A stretch of 64,000 nucleotides of DNA from Oscheius tipulae (GCA_037178975.1 JASJZH010000002.1:3906001-3970000), one strand, 5' to 3'; shown: positions 10,937 to 22,821, numbered from the stretch's first letter. Notes: generated from the letters alone by a model not told the origin. Numbers and translations: made by a program.

Positions 10937-13185
10937 ATGGGACAGCCTCTGCTCCCAGATGCTAAGCAGGTTAGTGCAGCTTTTTTTCAAGTCCTAGTGT
11001 AAACACTCCACTTTTGGTTAATAAATTGGTTTCTTTCCCGAATAGTAATGGCAGAAAGTCTTATCCAATTGAAGTCTAGTTGAGCCATAGAGCCAGAACT
11101 TAAAAAATGCGACTACACTCTGTGAATGTTGGTAGAAACCTAGAGTCATTAAAGTTATCCGGTCCCCGAGTCTGCTGAACAACTTCAAACCGAAGATGTT
11201 CCCCGGGGATAGCCCTAACTATGTGAAAATTGTAAAACTGTAGCGAAGTGTCCTAGAAGGTGGAGAAGTGTCTGACCGCAACCAATAACCAACAGTCATG
11301 ACTGCTCTGAAATACGCCACTCGTTTGAAGCGAAAGGTAATCGAAGTTCGTGTCCATTCCAGGGTCATCGATGACTCGTACTTCCCATCTCTCATTTGCA
11401 TTTTGCGTAGTAGACTCGCTATTTAAAGACTCTTACACGTGCTGTAGAGCAATGACTCTCTTTTTGCAACAGTTTCCATTTTTACCAACCAACAACAAAT
11501 TTAAAGATGCCATCGCTCTCAATCCATGTGCTCTCATTAGCACTATGTCTCTCGTCCGGCTTCCAACAAGGCTACATTTCTTCCGTTCTGAACCAGCCTT
11601 ATATGTACATTGAGCAGTACATCAACGAATCCTGGGTAGAAAGAACAGGAGAGGCGATGCCGAGACAGACTTTGGTAATTTTAGTCACTTTATTCTCCAA
11701 AACAGTGTCCCAGAATGTGGTCTGGTCTCTCCTGAACGTTACCTTTCCTGTTGCTACCATTTTCGGACAATTCCTTGCTGCCTGGATGTGTAAACGTCTC
11801 GGCAGAAAAAGGACAGCTATCATCGCCTCTGCACTCTACATTCCTGGAGCCCTTTTGTCCTCATCTGCCAAGTGGGCTGGCAACTACTTTGAACTCTTGT
11901 TCGTAGGTAGAATCTTATGGTAACAGCAAATTAATGTAGTGGTGCAAAAGAATTTAGGTCTCTGGCCAACGGGGTAAACAGTGTGAATGCGACGGTCTGG
12001 ATCGTGGAATGTGCCCCACCACAGATTCGTGGACGAATGGCCGCTATGCAGGAATTCTTCATGGCCATCGGATCCCTACTGACTCAAGCTGTTGGAGTCC
12101 CGTTTTCATCCGAAGCGCTCTGGCCTCTCGTCTTTATTCCCAACGTCTTTGTCACCATCATATCACTGTTTATGTTCGCATTTGTCTGGGAGTCGCCACA
12201 ATATATCATGGAAAAACACGCGGACGAACATAAGGTTCCGCGTAGTCGGTTTGAGAGGAAATCGAGGATGTTTAGGCACGAAAAGCTCTGGCTGCTTACC
12301 ACGGAGTACCAGTAGACGATGCTTCTGTTGAAGCAGAACTTCGAATTTGTGAAAAGGCCGTCCGGTCGAAAGATAACAAGTCCAAGGATGGAAGTTGTTA
12401 CGATCACAGTGGAGCCACAATCATGTTCAATCCCTGGAAGGCCAACGATCCGATGTCAAAGGTCATTCGACATGCTGCCTGGCTCGGAATCATGGTCAAG
12501 ATTGCCTATGTCTTCACCGGGGCCAGATGCTTGAGATCGTACAGTACCTTCATTCTTCACATGATGGGAGGATGGCATTTGCAGCACGCTCTCTACGGGT
12601 CCTTCATTGTTGGTGAGTTCAGGTTATTGGTTTTCAATAAAATAATAACCTGCAGGTCTTCTACGCCTTCCAGTAACTCTTGTTCCTGTGTTCCTAGTCG
12701 ACCGTCTTGGTCGTCGCCCTCTCATGATCTTCTCCACAGCCGTCTCCTTCATCGCCCTTTTGGCCATGATGCTCGGCATCGATCTGGGATCCGATTGGAA
12801 AATGGCCACCTTTATGGGAATGGCTGTTCTCTTGCTGATCAACGCCTGCGGTATCGGCTCCGTTTCCCGATTCTATGCTGCAGAACTGGTTCCTCGAAAC
12901 CTTCTACTCTCCTCAGTTTCCACACTCACAATGTTTGAAGCCTTAACCAAAATTGCTGTCGAGTTCTCCTTCTACCCGCTCGCTAATGTGATAGGAGCCT
13001 CTTCCTTGCTTATGTTCCTGATTCCCACTGCCGTCTTTATGGTTCTGATGTGGGCACTGTGTCCTGAGACAAGTCGACGAACTGTCAATGAGGTATCCTT
13101 ATAGTTGCTCATGCAAAAACGAATCTTTCAGGTGCTGAACGAGGTTGCTCAACGGAAAAAGTTGAAAGTTTCCTTCCCTATGTAA
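10937..13185 (+). CDS. SLC2-type major facilitator (sugar transporter-like)
   Basis: Body exons are 11507-11674, 11714-11919, 11958-12234, 12276-12612, 12656-13092 and 13132-13185. A short upstream exon (10937-10969, MGQPLLPDAKQ, with a dileucine-type signal) ends in phase 0 and may join to 11507, but the acceptor there is TTTAAAG, not TTTCAG; the gene may instead start at the ATG at 11507. Marks are SSGFQQGYISSVLNQP in helix 1, RLGRKRTAI, the VGRILWSLANGVNSVNATVWIVE segment with the PPQIRGRM loop, VDRLGRRPLM, and PETSRRTVNEV at the C-terminus. These match the SLC2 fold. The QLSGI motif of helix 7 typical of glucose transporters is absent (the region reads MMGGWHLQHALYGSF), so the substrate may differ. 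Confidence 0.82.
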
Positions 13186-15593
13186 AGATTCCTCTCTCCG
13201 CTCAATTCGTGGTGTTTCACGGGTACGACCGCTGTTACTCGCCAGTGTTCTATGTACTGTTGCTCATAATATATTTTTCACAGATAAACTTTTTTTTCGG
13301 GAAAACAGCAAACTCTGCATGTTTTTTTATGTTTCCTAAAAACCATTTCCCCGTGAATAATTTAATGGCCCCTCTGGATCGGAAGTCGGCTAGCTGGAAA
13401 TAAATGCCGGAGCAGTTTCGTGTCACACGTGGCTCTGATTGCGACTCGTGCTGTACATAATTCAGCCTGTCTTTCTGCCTTCCTCTCTCTGCAACTGACA
13501 TCAGGCTGCGCGGGGGATCATCGAGCTGTTTATGATTTGGGCCTAGGTCTTTTTACAACGGCCACTGGTCGCTCACTCTCCCAGTGCACCTTTTATTGAG
13601 CAAGAGACCAGAGTGTGTGGCTCTCTAATTAGTCTTCGTCCTATTCAGCCTAGCTGACATTTCACTTTTTATGAGCTGGTAGTAGATGCAGATTTTGAAT
13701 TCGAGTAGCAGGTGGCCATATCCATTGCTTCCAATAACTTTTTCCACTTGACTACTGCCTTGACCAAATTGCTGCGGCTCTTAATCAGACACAAGAGGCT
13801 TAGGTATTCAGACTATCTCTGTGGTCAATTCCTAATGTGTGCAGCCGTTCAAAGTCGTGATCCCTGTGTAGATTGATGCATAGCTTACGGAAAACTTTCC
13901 TTCGTTTTTCAAATTCTAAAAAGATAAAAAACTTTTAACATAACATACGGTTCTTTGAAAAAGGGCAAATATCCCATTCTAGCAAATCTGAAATATTCTA
14001 TTCGTTGTTCCATTTTATCGTCAAGGTTACCCGACCGGCTGTTTCTTCTCGGTTCTGAAGTTTTAGATGTCTACTGATTCAATATTTCACCATTCTATAC
14101 ATTACTTTGATTCGCTACGGTTGTTTATTGCTCCAAACATCTAAACCGTATGCCTTTCTCCTCTCCCCATGATTTTCCGCAAATCTCTTCTACGAAAAAG
14201 CTGAGTTAATCCATTGGAAAATCCATCATCCTGTGAGTCACTTCCTCCTCCCCTCTTCACGGTCTAATCCCGCAACAAAAACCCGATGTTTTCAAGTACA
14301 AACCGATAGACAGAAGCCCTAGAAAAGAGGCCATGTAGCCTCTATACCTGGCTGCGAGGCGTGTTTGTTATTCACCTCATTGCTGCTATGCTATCGCCTT
14401 CCAGCTGCGGCGAATTTTTCAACACATTAGTAAGTTTTCAAATGTTTTACTGCAAGAGAAGGGTTCGTCTGTGACCGTATCGGGCTGTCACACCGTATAG
14501 AATGTCTGTCAGTTTAGAAGTCTGAGACATGAGAAAAGCCTTTCAGTCGAGGATAAGGAACTTATTTCAAAGACAAATTGCAGTTCGAATAATCTGGAAA
14601 CTGTTAACAGAAAAGTTTACATATGTCATTTGTACCAGTTGGAACGAATTTGATTCACAAGTTTGTCTTCTTAGAACAATTAGGGAGATTTTCTTTGCTC
14701 CAGTTCAGTCAAGATCAAAGTATCCGATCTTCTGGAATTCTTACGAAACACAGTTCCCCATTTCGGGGTTTGTGCGTATTTGCTACTTACTTAAACGGAT
14801 TGAACCTCTTCGGAAGTGATATCTGTCTGTTGCAATTAGCTTGTACGTAGATCCTCTTTGCCATTCTCTTCCTTACTCTCAGATTCTTATTTACATGGAC
14901 TCGGGGGGAATTTATCACGGCTGAGTTGTTGCTTAGACCGAAGAAGGAAGCGGAATTGTCGAAATACTTCCCTGAATAGGACTCGTGACTCACTACAACC
15001 GAATGTTCTTTTTCGGAGCTCTGTCCAGCTCATAAAAATAATTACATTCCTAAATCTGGCGCCGGACACCCACAATATGTACCCCCAACATAATAGAATT
15101 CGCACTATTGGTCTGTTTTTCTTTCCGCGTGTCAAATAATAGGAAATAAAAAATTTCTAGTGGATGTCACGACGAAGATGGTCAACCGCGGAAGCCTACC
15201 TCAAGCCATTTGCACTACGAGTCTCTCCACTCAGTCCGTAAGTTTAAGTTTTTACAGTTGAGCAGGTTCGATGGCTGTCTTCCACCTGAAATTTATGAGC
15301 CTTCAGATTGTACTAGATCTTTTTTCAAAATCATTTGTACCAGTGTTAACAAAACTGTCAAAACTATGAAAGCGCGATGGTATCGGTGACTCTTTTTTTT
15401 TTTGTTTTTTTGTTTGTCCATGTCCCCGAAACAAGGAGCATGTCAAGAATTCTTGGCAATACGTGACAAGTCAGTTGTGAGCAGATAACAGGATGGGGAT
15501 TACTAGAAAGCTAACTGAAGGCCAAACGACTGCATATCAACCGTCATTTAGACAATTTCTAGCTCTTGTCTGGATTCCTTTAACACGAGGGCT

Positions 15594-16207
15594 TATAGCT
15601 CTCGCCAAAATCACTTTCGAAAAACGAGTCCCGCGTTGGTCTCGCAGCGAACTCCCCGCGCGAATTTTTCGGAGGGAATTCAAACTTGATAAACTAATTT
15701 CAATTGTTTCTTTTTGACAATTTACATCATTTCTCTCAAAAATGGATGCCTACGAGCGTTAACGCTGATAATGAGTCGTCCGGTGAGGATACAATCGGAA
15801 TCCCTGCAAAAAAGCGTTGTCTTTTGAAGTAAATCGTGTCGCGGCATACGGAATGAATAACCTGTTTTATTTGGGTACACAGACGTATGTCTTGGTTAGA
15901 AGGTCTTATAGCCCTACATTACATTTCCTTTCAGCTCTTTAATAGGCTCCTCAGACAAGGAGATCGAATCCGAGTAAATTTTGGCTGATTTTGTGGCTTT
16001 TTTCTACCAAATCAAAAGAAGGATTGTGACAAGTAGGAACTGTGTAAGAGACACGGAAAACGCTGTAAAAATCGGAACAAAACATGGAGATGAAGGTAGA
16101 AGGAAATTCAGGAACATTTGAATTCCCCCCGAAAAATTTGCGCGGGGAGTTCGCTGCGAGACCAACACGGGACTCGATTTTCGAAAGTGATTTTGGCGAG
16201 AGCTATA
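15594..16207. repeat. 91-bp inverted repeat, foldback or MITE-like element
   Basis: The segment 15594-15684 and the reverse complement of 16117-16207 are the same length (91 bp) and differ at four positions by eye. Both contain TCTCGCAGCGAACTCCCCGC and AATTTTTCGG. The 432-bp interior has no protein-coding sign. This is the layout of a foldback or miniature inverted-repeat element. I see no obvious target-site duplication. Confidence 0.75.
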
Positions 16208-16333
16208 GAATGTTAGGCAACCAGGCCCTGTCCTTTTTTTTTTACTTGAAATTCAACTATTTCCAATCCGTCTGATCCAACTTATCAACTCTTTTCCTGG
16301 AAAGACGAAAAAGCACACGTTTGTCTAGGCTTG

Positions 16334-16369
16334 TGCCGATAGGCCATGTGTTACAGAGGCCTATCGGCA
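16334..16369. repeat. Perfect 12-bp hairpin
   Basis: TGCCGATAGGCC at 16334-16345 and GGCCTATCGGCA at 16358-16369 are exact reverse complements separated by 12 nt. No adjoining gene explains it. The sequence is palindrome-like on its own and could be a repeat terminus. Confidence 0.7.
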
Positions 16370-16429
16370 ATTTACAGCTTCTTGCTTTACTTTTTTCTAG
16401 ACTTATATTCGTTTTGTGCTAGCAAGCTA

Positions 16430-16483
16430 CCAGAAATAAGTCCTTAATGTTCTGGAGCCAATTATGTCTAGACTAATTTCTGG
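16430..16483. repeat. 13-bp inverted repeat with one mismatch
   Basis: CCAGAAATAAGTC at 16430-16442 pairs with GACTAATTTCTGG at 16471-16483 with a single mismatch. It lies 60 bp after the hairpin at 16334, suggesting a small structured or repeat-derived patch. Confidence 0.55.
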
Positions 16484-17173
16484 CTTTTTACTAACGTTTA
16501 AGAGATGCTGGAGAAAGATCAGAGTCTTCAATTTTTCCAAGTTTTCAAATCCTCTCCTTGTTTCCCTCTCTTCCACAAAGTTTCAAAGCCAGCTTCTTGC
16601 CCAAGCCTAAAAATAGCTGAAAGTCAACAGCCCGCCAGAAATATTTAGCTCTAATCCCGTCATCATTAGGCATGCGTTTGTCACATGAACTTTTCTGCTC
16701 CCGTTTCCAGTCTTCGGAGGACAACCGTGTAGGGAAAACAACACGTGGACGGAGCTGACGGAGATCAACGCTAACTCATTTGGGCGGCTTCGTTCTGACT
16801 GAAGAATACGTAAATAAGGGGAAAGGACTATCGTGTGCTGGCCGGACAAACAACAACACACAATTGAACTCCTATGCATGTTTTATGAGGATGAGTATTA
16901 GATTTCTTGGTAGAATCCCTCAGAAAAAGAACTGGAAACAGACAGTTTCTTTCTTTGATCTCTTGATGTTCAAGCGGAGCAAACTGTCAAAAACATTGTT
17001 GAGATGAGAAGCGCTAGGTTGCCTGGAGAGAGAGCATACACGTTTGTATTATGTTGTCTTCCGCGCAGTCCTTTAAAGCTCCTCCCCAAGAATCGAATTC
17101 CCTCTGTGCTATGTTGACAGCTAGGGGCCACTAGTAATCCCGTTTTGGGCTAAGATATCATTTTGGCCACATC

Positions 17174-17217
17174 ATGGTTGACCCATCACCGAACTCCATC
17201 TTCAATGAGACTTTGAG
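17174..17217 (+). other. Possible alternative first exon of the copine gene
   Basis: ATG followed by 14 further codons (MVDPSPNSIFNETL) and ending AG before GTAGGC. The 44 nt leave phase 2, which matches the entry phase of copine exon 2 at 18983. The distance to that exon is about 1.8 kb. There is no transcript support, so this rests on phase and position only. Confidence 0.3.
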
Positions 17218-18158
17218 GTAGGCGATTGACAATAAGATAAGGCCTCCGGAGGGATTCCGGCTCGTCTGATGTTAGTAGTACGCACTTTGATCGACAAATC
17301 TTCGCGTAATTAGATTAACGAGCTCGATAACAATGTGGTATTTGCTCTTCTAGTTCTTTCTAGGTACGTTGTTTGGGATTTGAGAAGGGGATTTGAGTCT
17401 CTCAGTTAGAAAAACGTCTTGTCAGATTTCCTTGGCTATCTCCCAATGTTGACGCAGTTTTAATTTTTAACTTTTCTCTGCCAGAGGCAGATTGTTTCTC
17501 AAACATTTTAAATTTAATCCGTTAGTGATAGGAAACATTCGATTCTGCAAAAATAGAAACGAATTTTGTTATTCCTTCTGCAGCCGAGTGTTTACGTATG
17601 ACCTGCAAATAAACATCCCGTTATTTTGTCTCTCGAAGGAGAATACCATCGAGTTATTGGCGCTCTCGAATTTCCCCCTTCTCGTCTATAATTGTGTGTT
17701 ACCTCTCTCGCGGGAAACATTCGCAAGGCAAATCCCCGACGGAATTGACTAATCGAGTCCGATTGAACCTATGATTAATATGACAAGAAGACTTCTTAGC
17801 ATGTCTTTTTGTAAAGTCTCTTTAGAAATATACTGAAACATACATACTTGAAAAAAAAATTGTTCATCTCTCAAACTCCTTTCCCGGCATTTAACGCTTA
17901 ATTGCAAGCTGAAGATCAATAGACCAAGCCCTAGGAACAAAAGTAGGCAAAATGATTATCCCTGGGCACAATTAAAACTCCGCCCCGACCCCAAACACGG
18001 CGTCTCTTGATTCCCGCCCCTGAGTTAGGTTGCATGTGACCGTCTCTTCTCACGTCTTCTTCTTCTACGTCTTGTCAATTGGATTGACTCCGAGAGCCTT
18101 TATCCAAAAAGGGTTCTAAGTGGGAGCCGCTCTCTCTTATTTGACCCTGGCTCAAATC

Positions 18159-18187
18159 ATGCGTTCGCCGTCTAGGAGGAGTCGGAG
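18159..18187 (+). other. Possible second alternative first exon of the copine gene
   Basis: ATG, then RSPSRRSR codons, ending AG before GTAAAG. The 29 nt again leave phase 2, compatible with the exon at 18983. Very short, so chance is a real alternative. Confidence 0.25.
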
Positions 18188-18717
18188 GTAAAGTTTTCTT
18201 ACTTAGAAGCTAGATTTGATTTTTGTCTTGTTTAACGACTTTCATTGGTTTTACTGACTCTGTGCACGTCCAAAATTGAGCTCTAAACTCCTTTCAATAC
18301 AAAATGGTAGAAGCAAGCATGATTTATATATACGACCCGAACTTACTACTTTTTAGGCAAAAAAGCTGTTCGGTACATACTAGGAAGTGAAGTCTAGAGA
18401 AGTTACAAAGTAAAATACTTTTTCAGTATCTGAAAACCTCCAAACTGAAGTGATTTGTCCTTCTAAGAAACTCTACCTCCTTTATATTTAGTTATACAAA
18501 CCACTTTTACAATGTGGTTCATAGAGTTTATCACAGTTTCTCATTTTCCAACCCTGTGTAGGGCCAATTGGCGTAGCACATCATTTCTCTCGTTTGCAAG
18601 TATTCTTTCCTCTAATCCTTGCTTTCGTCGAGAACAAATTAGCTTGTGGCTGACGCTTTAAGAACAAGGAACGAGTGGAATGATCAACAAGGTATCATCA
18701 GATTTCTATAATTAGAC

Positions 18718-18744
18718 ATGGGCTGCCATTGTTCTCCAGACTGA
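18718..18744 (+). promoter_or_regulatory. Upstream micro-ORF abutting the copine start
   Basis: ATG GGC TGC begins an eight-codon frame (MGCHCSPD) whose TGA ends at 18744, directly before the ATG at 18745. It sits behind an ATTAG acceptor-like site. If transcripts begin here, the main frame would be reached by reinitiation or leaky scanning. Confidence 0.4.
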
Positions 18745-21407
18745 ATGGCTCATGTTCACCACCCCAAACACAAATATGGAGCTCGTAATCCCCCTAACGA
18801 GGGGCGAGGTCCCTATTTCCGTGCTCAAATATCCGAGAGAAAAAGAGAGATCAAAATAAAAGCTTTCAGACGACGCAAGTCCAGTGTCCAGCGACTACCA
18901 ATGCTCTCCTCGTCTCATCTGATTGACATTACCATTTCTATCAGGTAGGGAGAGGAGATAATTCATTATAAAACATTTCCAGGGATCTGGTCCTAATTGA
19001 TACTCATCCCCGCTTCATCTGCATTCTCTGGGAGAATGAGAGTGAGTCCGAAACGGAATGGAGGCAAATTGGTTACTCAAAAGCCACAAGTATGGCTGTC
19101 GTTTGGAAAGTAAAGACAAAATTTTCAGTTCCAAGGAAAAGAAATCTTCAATTTGAGGAAAAGTTTCGATACAGTTACGTTTTCGAGAAGACACAACTTA
19201 TTCGTATAGATCTGTAAGGGTTTGGAGTCAAATTGGAAATCTTGTTCTAGGTGCAAGTGCAACGATTCCCTGGCGCCGAGTTGTTCAGATGACGTGATTG
19301 GTAGCTGCATTTTCAAGGTCGACGAACTCATTGGATCTTTCGGATTGCAGCTGAGGAAGCCTATCACGTGAGTTGATTTTTTGAGAGCAGGACTCCTCCA
19401 ATCGGATAGTATCTTTTTAACTTTTCAAAAAACAGCTTATTTTCATCCAACTTACAAAAAGTCCTTTTGCAGAGAAACCGCCTCGATTGCGACTGCCCTC
19501 TCTATGACCAACCGAGCACTGCACTCCTTTGGAGTGGTTCATATAAACGGACAGATACCGGAAAAGGACCAGCCGATTATTGTACAGTTGCATGGAAAAG
19601 GTCTAGATAGAAAGGACTTTCTCTGGGATGAGACTGCCGTTTTCTTTAGGGTGAGTTTTCTCAAAGTGGGCCCAATTAGCCACGTGCTCTGTTTACCCTT
19701 ACCTCTTTTCCATGTAAGTCATCGTAATTCAGGTCTTTCGTCTCGAAGAAGGAAATGAAGAAGACTCTTTGGTATTGCTCTACGAGAGCGAAGCAATCAA
19801 AAACCATTCGCATCCGCAATGGGCCGAATTTCATCTGGAGGCTCAGGACGCGGCAGACAATCGGAACAGACTATTGGAGGTTTGGGTCATGTACAGAGAT
19901 GTGGACGGGAAGGAGGGCTACATTGGAAAGTTTTTAACCACCTACGCGAAGATGAAATACGGACCAGGACCGGATAACATCTATCAAGTGATAAATGAGC
20001 AAAAGAAGGCCCAGAAGAAGAGCTATGAACATAGCGGCAAAATGGAACTGGTCCGCTTTACCGATGTGGCATTCTGCTCGTTTTTGGACTACATTGCTTC
20101 GGGGTAGGCAGAGAACATCTTCCACGAACAATGAGTTTCAGAACCCAGCTCCACTATGAAATAGCTACAGACTTTTCACTGGCTGGCAAAGAAGACCTCC
20201 CTTTTGGCTACTTTGACCAGCAAGTTCAACTTGGAATGAGGTCTATTGGAGGAATTTTGAGAGACTACACACCGTGAGCCTGACAATATTTCTCTCGGAA
20301 AGATTGCTTGCAGAAACCGTCTGTTCCCTGCATTCGGTCTCGGAGCGAAGATACCTCCTACATTCCACGAGAGTCACGAGTTCCATTTGAACTTCACACT
20401 GGACCCGACTTGCCGCGGTCTGGATGGAGTTCTAGAGGCGTTCAGAAAGGCAATGGTTATTATTACCCCGACAAAGGAAGCTAAGTTTGCTCCGATCATC
20501 CACAGTGCTACAAGGTAACTTAGTTGAAGAACAATAATGAGAAGAGGGTTCAGATTGTCACAGAGATCCGGATTCAAAGGATTGCACTACCACGTTCTCA
20601 ATGTATTCACCTGCTCACCTCCAACAGATCTGAAGGTGGATAAGAGCAGATTCAACTAAATTCAATTGTAGGAGCTGTCTGCGGCTATTCAACTTGCCAG
20701 TGAGGCTCCGCTTTCGATCATCTTCATCTGTATTGGAGACGAGGTCGACTTTTCTCCACTTCAGAAGGCCTGTAGGCGAAAGGAAGGTCGGCGAGATTGT
20801 GCCGAGGTTTTTATGTGGTAATAACTGATCTGATGCAAAAATTCAGGTAGTGCTGGTGTGCGAAATACTTGCAGAAACGGAGAATCGAATTCCCGAATGC
20901 AAGGCTCGTCTGGCTCAACAGGCTCTACATCAAGTTCCAGTTCAAATGGTCTCTTACATGCACAGTCATAATATTGCTGCCAAGCCCCCAATCCAGGTAA
21001 AACGTTTCTTTCGCACTAAGTCTGAAGTCTAAAGGTCTGTCGTTCTCCTCTCTTCCATTCGTCGTCGTTGATTCCTGACAAACCAACCCAATTCGATTTC
21101 GATATTTCTCCCGAAACACCATCTCCGCCTAGATCAGAGCGGCGTGGAAGTGATTCACGTGAGATTTTCCATTCAACCGTTAAATTAAATATTTCCAGAT
21201 TTTCTAGACGTGGATCTAGCCTTAAGAAACTGTTTGACAGTGAGAGTTCCCGAACGATGCCATTCTGTTCTACAAACTTCACGGGAACAGTACCAAAGAC
21301 GACTCAAAGAGAAAGGACTGTCGAGGATGCGATTTCCTCGAATGGAACTCTCGACCCTTGAATCTTCCGGTGGTTCCGCTCAGCATGACACTTGTGATAA
21401 TCCTTGA
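18745..21407 (+). CDS. Divergent copine
   Basis: Exon 1 (18745-18944) encodes a basic N-terminus ending in LIDITISI, the first strand of C2A. Exon 2 from 18983 continues C2A, then come C2B (VHINGQIPEKD, GLDRKDFLWDETAVFF, HPQWAEFHL) and the copine von Willebrand A domain (FCSFLDYIASG, FPAFGLGAKIPP, SHEFHLNF, PLSIIFICIGDE). Copines are membrane-binding proteins that normally require calcium. The C2A loop here (LVLIDTHPRFICILWEN) lacks most aspartates that bind calcium, and the metal site in the A domain reads TDFSLAGKED instead of the usual DFTxSN. The tail (after about 21035) is Ser/Pro-rich, then basic. One intron uses a CTAAAG acceptor at 21034. Family is secure; calcium-independence is inferred. 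Confidence 0.85.
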
Positions 21408-21751
21408 ACAGGATCCTATTTTTAAACGCATTTATTTGTCACAAATCTTCTGGGGACTTTTTTTTAATCTATCGGTTTGAGATCTCTGAATTCATATGCC
21501 TACGCAACGCTGAAAGTTTAATTGTTTGGTTTTCACCGTCTTATCAAGTTGCCGAGAAATATGACAAAGCAATATAATGGGCATCCAATTCAATTTTTTA
21601 CGTTATCACGTGTTGCTGCTGTTTCTACTGAGCCCCTGTCTATCGACCTCTCCCCCCTTTTTCAACATCTCGGCCTCCATGCCAATATGCCGGTAAAACA
21701 ATGGGCATATTGAAGGTTCATAAGATCGATCCATTTCTATTGTCCTGAGGT

Positions 21752-22071
21752 CTACTTTCCAACCCCGAGGTTGGCTCCGGCTCCTCCGACAGGAGTCTGG
21801 ACTCCTTGAGAAGCTCCTAGTCCTCCCTGACCAGCTCCGACTCCAGTCTGAGTTCCGGCTCCTCCAACAGGAGACTGGACTCCTTGAGAAGCTCCTAGTC
21901 CTCCCTGACCAGCTCCGATTCCAGTCTGAGTTCCGGCTCCAGCAGCATTACCTAAATCGGATAACGTTTTAAAGTCTTGAAACAAATAATACCAGTAAGT
22001 CCAACTCCGGCTTGAGCGAAAGCTCCGGCGATGAGGCAAAGGGCAGCGACGAGAAGAGCGTAGAAGTTCAT
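21752..22071 (-). CDS. Secreted glycine-rich repeat peptide
   Basis: Two exons on the minus strand. The first encodes a signal peptide (MNFYALLVAALCLIAGAFAQ); the intron lies just after GLTG. The second encodes two near-identical 26-residue units (AGTQTGIGAGQGGLGASQ plus GVQSPVGG) and a short terminal AGANLGVGK. At the DNA level this is a 78-bp tandem repeat. A TATATAAG box lies at 22104-22111, about 33 bp upstream of the start. Small glycine-rich secreted peptides in nematodes are often cuticle-related or antimicrobial, but nothing here decides between them. Confidence 0.75.
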
Positions 22072-22338
22072 GGTGAGTTGAATGTTTCAGTCGTTTGGAT
22101 GGTCTTATATACTATCCTAGAGAACGATAGAAATCAAAAGTATGTTTGTTGACCTTCAGCCCAGTACGGTTGAACAAACAGTTCATTCGAAAACAAATTC
22201 CAAGGACACACTGACTTTTCGTCACCGTGATACTGTTTTTCCGGATAGAATTTGATAAAATGGATAGTGACGTTGGAAGATAATACCAGGCCTATAAAAG
22301 CGGGTCGAATAGATTCGAAAACAACAATCTCGAACCAA
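22072..22338. promoter_or_regulatory. Bidirectional promoter between divergent glycine-rich genes
   Basis: The 267 bp between the two start codons hold a TATA box for each direction: TATATAAG (minus strand, 22104-22111) and TATAAAAG (plus strand, 22293-22300). Both lie 30-45 bp from their ATG. Shared control of the pair is likely. Confidence 0.6.
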
Positions 22339-22583
22339 ATGAACTTCTTCGCTGTCATTTTCGCTGTTCTCTGTCTTATCGCCCAGTCTTTCGGACAGTT
22401 CGGAGTCGGTCTAGGAAGTCAGTATTCCTCTTAGCAAGCATTTATTTTTGTGTTTCAGGCAATCTTGCTGGCGTCGGTACTCAGACCGGACTTGGAGTAG
22501 GACAAGGAGGAATCGGAGCCAATACTGGCCTTCAGACTCCAATTGGAGGAACCGGATTGAATCTGGGCTTGGGCAAGAAGTAA
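22339..22583 (+). CDS. Secreted glycine-rich peptide, paralogue of the divergent neighbour
   Basis: Exons 22339-22417 and 22459-22583. The signal peptide (MNFFAVIFAVLCLIAQSFGQ) is followed by FGVGLG and, after the intron, one repeat unit (VGTQTGLGVGQGGIGANTG) and LNLGLGKK. The intron position and phase match those of the minus-strand gene at 21752-22071, so the two are inverted duplicates. A polyadenylation signal AATAAA lies at about 22607. Confidence 0.75.
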
Positions 22584-22821
22584 ACCAGATGCCTGTCATT
22601 TTCCCTAATAAAGTTATTACGCTCTTTGTTGTGTAATAGAGAAGAGTTTGAAGAAATGGTTTTTTAATACCTAAGGGCTGCGCCAGCATTTGTCCTGGGA
22701 GATGGTTTGCGAAGATATGAGATCTCCAGCAAAGAACAACATCAGAAAGGGTGACTGTTGATTGTGACTGTGTAAGGCTCGATTTACGAAGAACATATCT
22801 CTTTCCTGCTATGCGGGCTCG

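Larger units (their letters stand above)
13186..17173. other. Long gene-poor region with inverted repeats
   Basis: About 4 kb without a recognisable exon chain on either strand. It is AT-rich with poly-T runs and holds the 91-bp inverted repeat at 15594/16117 and the hairpins at 16334-16369 and 16430-16483. Open frames around 15493-15717 and 16084-16275 fall in the repeat arms and are not treated as genes. Confidence 0.5.

Noticed and set aside
14529-15139. Several plus and minus frames in the gene-poor region
   Set aside because: No consistent exon chain or codon pattern; likely chance.
15493-16275. Two frames of 63-74 codons in the inverted-repeat region
   Set aside because: They arise in the repeat arms and are explained by the repeat.
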